Of a stretch of DNA of 64,000 bases, positions 41,796-49,645 are shown in pieces. The translations under genes and the position numbers were made by a program. The notes under the pieces are model-generated. The model worked only from the letters and a program-made list of their open reading frames with translations, ran no database searches and was not told where the DNA came from. The stretch is taken from positions 9,275-73,274 of the forward strand of contig CAZEJS010000013.1 in the NCBI GenBank assembly GCA_964512645.1. The letters are read 5' to 3'. How positions within the stretch are numbered: position 1 is the stretch's first letter; each line of letters begins with the position of its first letter. The DNA is from CAZEJS01 sp964512645. Lineage in GTDB: Bacteria > Actinomycetota > Geothermincolia > Fen-727 > Anoxymicrobiaceae.

Positions 41796-43427
41796 TCACT
41801 CCTCGGCGAGGAACGGGTAACGGTAGTCCTTAGGCGGGAGGAACGTCTCCTTTATCGCCCTCGGGGAGACCCAGCGGGCGAGGTTGAGGAGGCTCCCCGC
41901 CTTGTCGTTGGTCCCCGACGCGCGCGCGCCGCCGAACGGCTGCTGGCCGACTACCGCCCCGGTAGGCTTGTCGTTGATGTAGAAGTTGCCCGAGGCGTTC
42001 CTCAGCGCTTTGGCCGCAAGCTGGATGGCGAACCGGTCCTGGCCGAAGATCGCGCCGGTCAGCGCGTAAGGGCTGGTGGTGTCGCACAGCTCCAGCGCCT
42101 TCTCGTACTCCCTGGCAGGGTAGACGAACACCGTGACCACCGGCCCGAATATCTCCTCGCACATCATCTTCGAGCGCGGGTCCTTCGTCTCGACCACCGT
42201 CGGCTGCACGAAGTAACCCTCGCTGTCGTCGCAGACGCCGCCGCAGAGGATGTCGTGGCTGGGGTCCGCCTTGGCGAAATCGATGTACTCGGAGATGGTC
42301 TTGAACGCGCCCTCGTCGATGACCGCGTTCACGAAGTTGCGGAAATCGCACGGGTCGCCGACCCTGATGGTGGCGATCTCGTCGAGCATCTTCTCCTTTA
42401 CCGCGGGCCAGAGGCTGTCCGGCACGTAGACGCGGCTGGGGGCCGAGCACTTCTGCCCCTGGAACTCGAATCCGCCCCTGACGATCGCCGCGACGAGCGA
42501 GTCGGCGTCCGCGGACTCGTGGGCAAAGATGAAGTCCTTGCCGCCGGTCTCCCCGACTATCCTGGGGTAGGAGAAATACTTGCGGATGTCCGAGCCGATG
42601 GCCAGCCAGATCGTCGAGAACACGTACGTCGATCCGGTGAAGTGGACGCCTCCGAGGTCGAGGTGGTTGAGGACCGGCGGCCCGATGACCGGGCCGGGAC
42701 CCGGTACCATGTTGACAACGCCGTCGGGCATCCCCGCTTCCTTGAGGACCTGCATGACATAGTAGGCCGGAAGGACCGCCGAGGAGGCGGGCTTCCACAC
42801 CACCGCGTTGCCCATGAGGGCGGGCGCCGTCGGGAGGTTGCCGGCAATCGAGGTGAAGTTGAACGGGGTGATGGCGAATACGAACCCCTCCAGCGGACGA
42901 TGTTCCATGTAGTTGAGCACGCCCTGGATCGAGAGAGGCTGGTCGTCGTAGACCTGGGTCATGAAGTAGGGGTTGAAGCGCCAGAAGTCGATGAGCTCGC
43001 ACGCCGAGTCGATCTCGGCCTGGTGGGCGGTCTTGCTCATGCAGAGCATGGTCGCGGCGTTCAGAGTCTGGCGGTGCTTGCCCGCCAGCAGCTCGGCGGC
43101 CTTGAGAAGGACCGTCGCCCGGGAGGACCACTGCATCCTGCTCCACTCGATCTTGGCCTCGTTCGCCGCGTCTATCGCCATCTCCGCTTCCCTGGGCCCT
43201 GCGCGGTGGTAGCTCCCGAGGACGTGCTCGTGGCAGTGAGGCGCGGTCATCTTGACCAGGTCGCCGGTCTCGATCTCCCTGCCGCCTATGATCGCCGGGA
43301 CCTCTACGGGGTTGTCGAGCATCTCCTGGAGCCGGGCCTTCAGCTCGGCCCTCTCCCTGCTGCCCGGCGCGTATCCCAGCACCGGCTCGTTCACCGGCTC
43401 GGGGATGTGGAATATTCCGTTGAACAT
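41796..43427 (-). CDS. 1-pyrroline-5-carboxylate dehydrogenase
   Basis: A 543-residue aldehyde dehydrogenase of the P5CDH/ALDH4 branch (known as rocA, pruA or putA-C-terminal in other bacteria). FAITPFNFTSIAGNLPTAPALMGNAVVWKP in pieces, HFTGSTYVF, GETGGKDFIF (general base Glu) and catalytic C327 in FQGQKCSAPSR fit. It oxidises glutamate semialdehyde/P5C to glutamate with NAD+, the second step of proline breakdown and the last of the ornithine/arginine route. GGAGGAGAG precedes the start. No proline dehydrogenase gene is in the window. The doubled GATATCGCAA site upstream may be its operator. Confidence 0.9.
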   Translation of the reverse strand: MFNGIFHIPEPVNEPVLGYAPGSRERAELKARLQEMLDNPVEVPAIIGGREIETGDLVKMTAPHCHEHVLGSYHRAGPREAEMAIDAANEAKIEWSRMQWSSRATVLLKAAELLAGKHRQTLNAATMLCMSKTAHQAEIDSACELIDFWRFNPYFMTQVYDDQPLSIQGVLNYMEHRPLEGFVFAITPFNFTSIAGNLPTAPALMGNAVVWKPASSAVLPAYYVMQVLKEAGMPDGVVNMVPGPGPVIGPPVLNHLDLGGVHFTGSTYVFSTIWLAIGSDIRKYFSYPRIVGETGGKDFIFAHESADADSLVAAIVRGGFEFQGQKCSAPSRVYVPDSLWPAVKEKMLDEIATIRVGDPCDFRNFVNAVIDEGAFKTISEYIDFAKADPSHDILCGGVCDDSEGYFVQPTVVETKDPRSKMMCEEIFGPVVTVFVYPAREYEKALELCDTTSPYALTGAIFGQDRFAIQLAAKALRNASGNFYINDKPTGAVVGQQPFGGARASGTNDKAGSLLNLARWVSPRAIKETFLPPKDYRYPFLAEE

Positions 43428-43451
43428 CTCTCCTCCTCTGACCGCTTACGC

Positions 43452-43482
43452 GCGATATCGCAACTGCACAATGATATCGCAA
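43452..43482. promoter_or_regulatory. Two GATATCGCAA repeats upstream of the P5C dehydrogenase gene
   Basis: GATATCGCAA occurs at 43454-43463 and 43473-43482 (19-base period, about two helical turns). The first copy lies in the 10-bp palindrome GCGATATCGC (43452-43461). Position about 25-55 bases upstream of the start fits a regulator site. Confidence 0.45.
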
Positions 43483-43609
43483 ACAATGGGGCCGTTCACT
43501 TCCCGGTGCCTTTTCACACCCGCCCGCGGGCGGGGGCGTACACATGAGGAGAGGAAGCGGATAAGGGAGTGTGAAGTGAACGATCCCGGGCCGCCCAGGG
43601 CCTTCCGGC

Positions 43610-44329
43610 TCAGCCCTGCTCGATGCCCTCCTCGAAGGCGAGGTCGAGGGTCTTGTCTATGAGAGTCTCGGTGGCGTGCGCCTTCTGGGTCACGATCTTC
43701 TCCAGCGCCGGAACCACCCAGGGGTCGAACTGTATTCCCGAATACCCGAGTACCTCGTCCAGGGCCTCCGCGGGGGCGCACCCCGACCTGAACGGCCTTT
43801 CCGAGGTGATCGAAACGAACGCGTCCGCCACCATGAGGATCCTGGCGAGCAGCGGTATCGCGACCCCGGAGAGGCCGTCGGGATAACCCCAGCCGTTGTA
43901 CCACTCGTGGTGGTGCCGGACCGCCATGACCACGGGCCGCTCGAACCCAAGCTCCTCGAGCTTTTTCGCACCTACAACGGGGTGGCGCTCCACGGCCCTC
44001 CTGATGTCGGCGTTCTGCATGTAATCGACGCCGGATTCGGTGGAAGCGACGACCATTGAGTGAATGGACTCGTCGATCATCCCGATGTCCATCAGGTACG
44101 AGCAGGTGCGGAGCTGCTCGAGGGCCTCCTGGCTGAGCTCGAGCTCCTCGCCGATGGCCGACGCCTCGAACGACACACGCTGCCAGTGGCCTTTCAGGTA
44201 GGGGTACATGGCCTCCAGGCGTCTCTGAACGGCCCCCATCACCACAGTATCGTTCCGCTTGCGGCCGTGAATCGACGAAGGGCCTATGAAAGTTATCTCG
44301 GCTTCCCGCCCGAATTCATCTTCGGACAT
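43610..44329 (-). CDS. HD-GYP-like protein with degenerate HD motif
   Basis: A 239-residue protein from ATG 44329 (GGGGGAGAC upstream). HPVVGAKKLEELGF, VRHHHEWYNGWGYPDGLSG and IPLLARILMVADAFVSITSERPF are the HD-GYP phosphodiesterase hallmarks. However, the first HD pair reads YLMDIGMID where active enzymes have LxHDIGKI, so one metal ligand is missing. It may be a weak phosphodiesterase or a c-di-GMP-binding signal protein. It lies just downstream of the flippase-like gene in the same direction. Confidence 0.82.
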   Translation of the reverse strand: MSEDEFGREAEITFIGPSSIHGRKRNDTVVMGAVQRRLEAMYPYLKGHWQRVSFEASAIGEELELSQEALEQLRTCSYLMDIGMIDESIHSMVVASTESGVDYMQNADIRRAVERHPVVGAKKLEELGFERPVVMAVRHHHEWYNGWGYPDGLSGVAIPLLARILMVADAFVSITSERPFRSGCAPAEALDEVLGYSGIQFDPWVVPALEKIVTQKAHATETLIDKTLDLAFEEGIEQG

Positions 44330-44355
44330 GCTGTCTCCCCCACATAGTGCAATCA

Positions 44356-45720
44356 CTAAGTAATCGGCATTTCAGCCTGATCGCTGAATCCCGGGCCCGC
44401 CCCCTCCCGGAAGGCGAGCAGCAGGTTCACCAGGAGCAGAACCCCCCCTACTACAAGCATAACGACCTGGACCTGCGGGAGTGTACCGTGGAAGAGGAAT
44501 ATTCCAGCGACCTGGAGGCACGCCGCGAGGGCGTAGATCACGATGAACGACTTGCGGTCGAGCGCCAGGTGGTAGAAAGCCAGCAGCTTAACCAGCGCGA
44601 ACACCGCCATGACGATGCCGAACAGGGCCACGAAGCTGATGCCCCCGGGGCCCTTGATGTCCAGGACGTACTTCCCCTTGTCCCCGGCGAAGAACTTCGC
44701 GGTGAACGCCGGAAAAGCGGCGTAGAAGGCTACGACCACACCCACCAGCGCGGTGGCCGCGCCAAGGCTCAGGGCCAGCACGCCCCGGGTCGGTTCCCCC
44801 CGCTCGCGCATCGCGCTGACCCTGGGGAACATCACCAGCGATACCCCCTCGGGGAAGAAGAGGACCGCCTTGCCGGCCACCGCGGCGTACGAGTAGTGGT
44901 CCGCGGCCGCCGCGCCGCGCAGCGCCTTAACGAGCACCACGTCTATCTGGGTCATGAAGATGACCAGGAAGATCGCCACGGCGACGGGGATGAGCGCCTT
45001 CAGGGCGCCGGAGGGCCGGAAGGCGGGGTCCTCGGAGACGGGCCCGCGGAACATGTCCCTGAAGATGTAGATGATGACCCCGGCCACGAGCAGCCCCGCG
45101 ATGGTCGCCGCGCTCAGCGCCCCGTACACCCCGAGGCCGGCGGCCACCAGCGCCACCCCGAACAGTATCCTCAGCCCCGCGACGGACATCTGCGCGCCCC
45201 CCAGCGCCAGCCACCTCTGCTCTCCCTGGAGCAGCCCGTTGGGCAGGGTCAGATACATGGTGATGGCGACGGACGTCCCCAGTATGACCACGAACAGCGG
45301 TGAATCCAGGTGAAGGGCGCTCGACAGCGGCCATGCCGCCGCGACACTGAGCAAGATGACCCCGCCCCCCAGGAACAGCAGCCACCGGGAGAACCGGCGC
45401 AGGAGCAGGCGCACCTTCTCGCGATCACCCGTGACCTCGAACTCCGCGACGTACTTGGTGATCACCGTCTGCACCGAAAGCGCGCCCATGATCACGATGA
45501 GGAAGATGGAGTTGAGCGAGTTGAACGAAGAGAACTCCCCGCTCGCGTCGAGCATGCGGGTCATGATGATGGTGAACAGGTAGTTCAAGCCGCTCGCCAG
45601 CGTCACCGCGACCATCATCAGCCCGAAGGCCCCCAGGAGGCTGTCCTTCAGCGTTATCAATCTGTCTTTGAGGCCGCCCGGGGCGGTCGGGGCTCCGGGC
45701 GTGCCGCCGCTGTCGTCCAT
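44356..45720 (-). CDS. MATE/Wzx-like polysaccharide-lipid flippase family membrane protein
   Basis: A 454-residue polytopic protein. ATG 45720 is the likely start although its ribosome site is weak. About 12-14 spans are visible. TIIMTRMLDASGEFSSFNSLNS near the N-terminus and PNGLLQGEQRWLALG recall polysaccharide biosynthesis (Wzx/MurJ-type) exporters of the MOP superfamily. It ends 27 bases before the HD-GYP-like gene, probably in one operon. No glycosyltransferase genes are close. Confidence 0.8.
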   Translation of the reverse strand: MDDSGGTPGAPTAPGGLKDRLITLKDSLLGAFGLMMVAVTLASGLNYLFTIIMTRMLDASGEFSSFNSLNSIFLIVIMGALSVQTVITKYVAEFEVTGDREKVRLLLRRFSRWLLFLGGGVILLSVAAAWPLSSALHLDSPLFVVILGTSVAITMYLTLPNGLLQGEQRWLALGGAQMSVAGLRILFGVALVAAGLGVYGALSAATIAGLLVAGVIIYIFRDMFRGPVSEDPAFRPSGALKALIPVAVAIFLVIFMTQIDVVLVKALRGAAAADHYSYAAVAGKAVLFFPEGVSLVMFPRVSAMRERGEPTRGVLALSLGAATALVGVVVAFYAAFPAFTAKFFAGDKGKYVLDIKGPGGISFVALFGIVMAVFALVKLLAFYHLALDRKSFIVIYALAACLQVAGIFLFHGTLPQVQVVMLVVGGVLLLVNLLLAFREGAGPGFSDQAEMPIT

Positions 45721-45938
45721 ACACGGCTTCTTTCTGCAGGGCTCCTGTCTCAAGGTTCTGCGAACGGCGCGGCGCGCCCTTTCGAGGCAGCCCTGGCGAC
45801 CCGGCCGGGGCGGGGACAGAGACGGGACCGCACCGCTGCGAAGCCGTTGCTCCCCCGGCGGCACCCGGAAATCGTACGGAACATCCGCAGGCAGAGCGGG
45901 TAGAGAGGTCAGGCAGGACTCCGCACCCGGAGACGTTC

Positions 45939-45967
45939 TTGGGGAGCGAAACGGATTCCGCTATACT
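45939..45967 (+). promoter_or_regulatory. Predicted promoter of tRNA-Lys
   Basis: TTGGGG (45939-45944), 17 bases, TATACT (45962-45967), 10 bases before the tRNA 5' end. Confidence 0.55.
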
Positions 45968-45977
45968 ATTTTCCCGC

Positions 45978-46053
45978 GGGCCGTTAGCTCAGTTGGCAGA
46001 GCACCGGACTTTTAATCCGGGTGTCGAAGGTTCGATCCCTTCACGGCCCACCA
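45978..46053 (+). tRNA. tRNA-Lys (TTT)
   Basis: Acceptor GGGCCGT pairs with ACGGCCC. The D arm is GCTCAGTTGGCAGAGC. The anticodon loop CTTTTAA (between CCGGA and TCCGG) gives TTT. T arm GAAGGTTCGATCCCTTC. The discriminator is A and CCA is encoded (46051-46053). Confidence 0.97.
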
Positions 46054-46253
46054 GCGTCAAGCCCGCGAAGTTCTGTGATTTTACCTCTCCATGATAGAAT
46101 TCCCCGCTCCTCGGAAACGGCCAGAGCGCGCGGCTGCGTCACCATCAGAGGATGAAAATGCCCAGAGGGGCATTTCAGGGATAGGCCCTCAAGACAGGTT
46201 GGTGCTGGACATCTGGCCCTCGAGGCATTGCACGATGAGCCCGGCGGGAGTCC

Positions 46254-46844
46254 GTGTTCGAGGAAATCGGGTCCGGTATACTGGATCAGAGACTCCAAAC
46301 GACCCGGTGGAAGGGGTTCTTTCTGGCACTGATAGGGAATTACAGGATAGACATGACCACCCCGGCGTGTCACCCGCTTTCGCCGGTGTACAGGGCGGAC
46401 GTGACGCTGGAGGACGACATCGCCGAAGCGCTCCCTTACGTCAACGCGACCCTGGACCGGGCGGAGTTCATCCCCGCGGTGTCCGTTCTCGTCTGGAGAG
46501 AAGGGGCGCACGGGTACGCCCTGCGCGCCAGGAGGATCTCCGTGGGCAACGTCGCCGACCGCGATGAAGCGGAGGCGGCGGTGCGCGCTATCGTCGAGCG
46601 CATAAACTCGATATGGGACCGCAGGGGTGACATCGAGCCCAGCTACCGGAGCATCGAGAAACCGAAGCTCCTGGACATCCTGAAGCTGCTTCCCCGATCG
46701 AACTGCGGGAAGTGCGGCTATACCGCGTGCATGGCGTTCGCGGATGCCCTGTCCAGGGGCGAGTGCGACATCGAGATGTGCCCTCCACTCCTCGAGGAGG
46801 CTTTCTCGGAGCAGCTCGAGGCGCTGCGGAACATGGGGCTCTGA
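46254..46844 (+). CDS. Small protein with corrinoid-protein-type [4Fe-4S] domain
   Basis: A 196-residue protein from GTG 46254 (GGGAG upstream). The N-terminal 120 residues are of unknown fold (DVTLEDDIAEALPYVNATLD). The C-terminus KLLPRSNCGKCGYTACMAF followed by GECDIEMCPPL is the C-x2-C-x4-C...C domain found in the corrinoid Fe-S protein and other anaerobic Fe-S proteins (PF04060 type). It stands alone behind tRNA-Lys. An electron or cluster role is likely. Confidence 0.8.
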   Translation: MFEEIGSGILDQRLQTTRWKGFFLALIGNYRIDMTTPACHPLSPVYRADVTLEDDIAEALPYVNATLDRAEFIPAVSVLVWREGAHGYALRARRISVGNVADRDEAEAAVRAIVERINSIWDRRGDIEPSYRSIEKPKLLDILKLLPRSNCGKCGYTACMAFADALSRGECDIEMCPPLLEEAFSEQLEALRNMGL

Positions 46845-46924
46845 ACGCGCCGGCGGCGCTCCGGCCACCGGACTGACACCCTCCCGGCTAAGCCTCCGTA
46901 AGCCAGGGTCGCACCCCCGGCGGC

Positions 46925-49282
46925 TCAGTCTCCGAACGCCCCGATGGTGTCGGCGCCGGCGCCCCTCGAGATCCAGTACATGGCCCTTTCGACCATGATC
47001 TTCTTCCCCGGCGAGAGGCTTTCCACGATTATCCCGTAGTTGCCCGGCGGCATGGTGTCGGCCATGTTGAAAGTCCTGCGGGACTGCGCTCCTATCGTGG
47101 CCTCGAAGCTTCTGTTGTTGCTCGATTTGTAGGCCACGTATGTCACGCGCACCTTCACCGCGGACTTGTTCAGGTTCTGCACCAGGGTGTAGGTCTCCGC
47201 GTTGTACTCCTGGCCGGTGTCGCCGCTCGGGAGGTAGAAAGACGTGTGCGGCTCCGCCATGCCGATGGAGTCGTGACACGCCTCCCTCTTGTACAGCTCG
47301 CCGCCTATCCAGTACATGGCCCTTTCGGCGATGATCGGCCTGGAACCGTGGACCCGCGTGGACAGGTCGATACTGCTGACCGAGGATATGTCGTTGACCC
47401 TTATCGTCGTACGCGAGTTCGGGGCCATGCGGAAGGACGGCTGCGAGACCGGGCCGTTAGGGGTCATGTAGGTGATGTCAACGGTGGTGGCGGCATTGTT
47501 GGGGTTCTGGACCAGCACGTAGTTGAGGAAACCCCACGCGGTGGTCCCCTCGGCGAGATAATAATCATACGCGGGGGCGGTCGTCCCGATGGAATCGTGG
47601 CCTTCGCTTCTCTGGTTCCTGTACATCGCGCGCTCCGGTATCACCGGGACGTCCGAGGATATCGAGATCGAGGAGTCCTGTTCCCCGATATATGCGGCCA
47701 TGTTGAAGGTCTTGCGCGTACCAGCGGGGATCTTGTAGTTAACCCGTTTGGGCTTCGAATCCTGGGTCATGTATGTAACGTTGCAATTCGCGGCGGTCCT
47801 GTTGGGGTTCTGGATCAGGAGCCAGGTGGTGAACCCCCAGCGGCTCGAGCCCTCGGGGAGGTACCATTTGTTTGCCGGGGCGTTCACGCCGACGGAGGCG
47901 TGCCCCTCGAAGTCGGAGGACCACCTCTTGCCGCCGGTCCTGCCCGCCGTCGGGAAGAGGTCGGGCGACACCCCGTCGGGCCTTTCTCCGATCCGCTCCA
48001 GCCCCGCCGCGCGGGCGCCCGCCCCCTGGCCGCCAGCGGACGGGGTGAAGAACATGTTGCGGTCCACGGCGATCGGCTTCCCGCTCAGGCATACTATCCT
48101 GGTGGAGAAGTCCTTCTCCCCCAGGGTGTCGGAAGGGTAGATGTAGCCGGCGGTCATGGCGGGGAGCCGGTATTTGCCGCCGTCCACCGCTCCCCTGTCG
48201 GTGTTGTAGGTCACCTGGATTATTACCTCGCTCCTGTTCGGGTTCATCACGCCGATGCTGCAGATAAAGCCCCAGGCGGTGGTACCTTCCGGGAGGTACC
48301 ACTCGGTGGCGCCTCCCGTCTGCGTATCGTTCATGACCCATGCCTCGTACATGTACTTCTTGACGAAATTGTAGCTCAGGTACACGTACCCCCTGCTGGG
48401 GCCGTTCCACCCCGGGCCCCAGGAGTTGGCCATCAGGAAGCCTCCCCTGTGGTCGGCGTCCGCCCCGCCCGGGTTGATGTTGTCGTTGTAGCCGACTATC
48501 GAAACCGCGTGCGCGCCCGTCCGCGAGGAATAGCCGTTGTAATCGTAGTAAGGTGACGGGGGGTTGCCCCAGTAATTGGGAAGGTCCCTGTACAGCGGCA
48601 TGGCCATGGCGAGCATCTTGCCGCTGGCGAGCCAGGACTTCACCTGCCCGATATTGTTCGAGTACGGCTGGGAGCCACGGTCGTTGCACCACAGGTAACG
48701 CCAGTCGGAGGGGATGCGGTACTTGAGCGCCTCTTTCAACTGCGCCGAGGTAGGTTGGGTGGTGAAATCCCACTCGTAGTACGGCATGGACTTGATCGAG
48801 ACGTCTCCCTTTGTCTCCAGGAGCCTGAACGCGTCTCCGAAGGTGGCACCGTTATCGACCCCTCCGTTTATCTGGTTATAGACGAAGGACGGGCTGAACT
48901 GGCAGGAGGGGTCAGACAGGTCGTTGGAAGGGTGCTTCTTCTTCTCCGACCAGCTCTTGTAGTAGTAGCTGGTGGTCCACCCCACGCAACTATTCTGGCT
49001 TCCCTGGTTGCCGATAGGCGGGATCTGTGAGGAGAGGTCCACCGATGCGGCCAGGGGTGCGCCCCCATCGAGGATGGGCGCCTGTTCGAAACCCGCGGGG
49101 TCCGTGGGCAGACACCCGCCTCGGTGTACGCCGTCACCCTCGGCCTGAGGCCCGGCGCCGGCCCTTCCCGCGCCGGCGCTCGCGATGAACGCGCCGCAGA
49201 TGCTCGCGGCGACCAGCATCACGGTAAACAGAAGGATGAGGGCGTGGCGCGCCTTCATTCGCGTCGCGGCATTCCCTTTCAT
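46925..49282 (-). CDS. Secreted papain-like (C1) protease with four WY-x-x-EG modules
   Basis: A 785-residue protein from ATG 49282 (AAAGGA upstream) with a signal peptide (HALILLFTVMLVAASICGAF). The C1 core has the oxyanion Gln and nucleophile in IGNQGSQNSCVGWTTSYYY, the histidine in TGAHAVSIVGYND and the Asn in MANSWGPGWNG. Four C-terminal modules of about 105 residues follow, each starting like EWYLPEGTTAWGF with (I/V)QNPN and ending in ERAMYW. The last is the most divergent (SFYLPSGDTG). It acts outside the cell; the modules probably bind surface polymers or partners. The gene diverges from the metallophosphoesterase that carries the same module. Confidence 0.88.
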   Translation of the reverse strand: MKGNAATRMKARHALILLFTVMLVAASICGAFIASAGAGRAGAGPQAEGDGVHRGGCLPTDPAGFEQAPILDGGAPLAASVDLSSQIPPIGNQGSQNSCVGWTTSYYYKSWSEKKKHPSNDLSDPSCQFSPSFVYNQINGGVDNGATFGDAFRLLETKGDVSIKSMPYYEWDFTTQPTSAQLKEALKYRIPSDWRYLWCNDRGSQPYSNNIGQVKSWLASGKMLAMAMPLYRDLPNYWGNPPSPYYDYNGYSSRTGAHAVSIVGYNDNINPGGADADHRGGFLMANSWGPGWNGPSRGYVYLSYNFVKKYMYEAWVMNDTQTGGATEWYLPEGTTAWGFICSIGVMNPNRSEVIIQVTYNTDRGAVDGGKYRLPAMTAGYIYPSDTLGEKDFSTRIVCLSGKPIAVDRNMFFTPSAGGQGAGARAAGLERIGERPDGVSPDLFPTAGRTGGKRWSSDFEGHASVGVNAPANKWYLPEGSSRWGFTTWLLIQNPNRTAANCNVTYMTQDSKPKRVNYKIPAGTRKTFNMAAYIGEQDSSISISSDVPVIPERAMYRNQRSEGHDSIGTTAPAYDYYLAEGTTAWGFLNYVLVQNPNNAATTVDITYMTPNGPVSQPSFRMAPNSRTTIRVNDISSVSSIDLSTRVHGSRPIIAERAMYWIGGELYKREACHDSIGMAEPHTSFYLPSGDTGQEYNAETYTLVQNLNKSAVKVRVTYVAYKSSNNRSFEATIGAQSRRTFNMADTMPPGNYGIIVESLSPGKKIMVERAMYWISRGAGADTIGAFGD

Positions 49283-49544
49283 GGCAAATCCTTTCAACAG
49301 GATGCCGAAGCGCCATGCCTGCAACCCGCCAGGCCACCGGATGGTTCCACGGCCTTCATCTGTCCGGGCTCTTGTTCTAATTTTATGAGATCGCAGAAAG
49401 GACCCGCAAGTCTTTTTCTCGCCGTTCCACAGGAGTGGACCTTCCCGGCGGGCCGCGCCGGTGCCGGTGCGTCGTGTCACTCCCGGCGGGGCCTCTTGCA
49501 CGCAACGGCGCGTCGCGCCCAATCCCGTCGTCCCGCCCGGTCCG

Positions 49545-49574
49545 TTGGATTAGGTTCCGGCTCACCTGTATAAT
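49545..49574 (+). promoter_or_regulatory. Predicted promoter of the modular metallophosphoesterase
   Basis: TTGGAT (49545-49550), 18 bases, perfect TATAAT (49569-49574), in the 363-base divergent spacer 49283-49645. Nothing else was recognised in that spacer. Confidence 0.6.
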
Positions 49575-49645
49575 ACTGGATGAGCCCGACCCGCACGCGG
49601 CCACGCGCTGCCGTAAAGTACCCTGCAACCCCGGGGAGGGATAAC

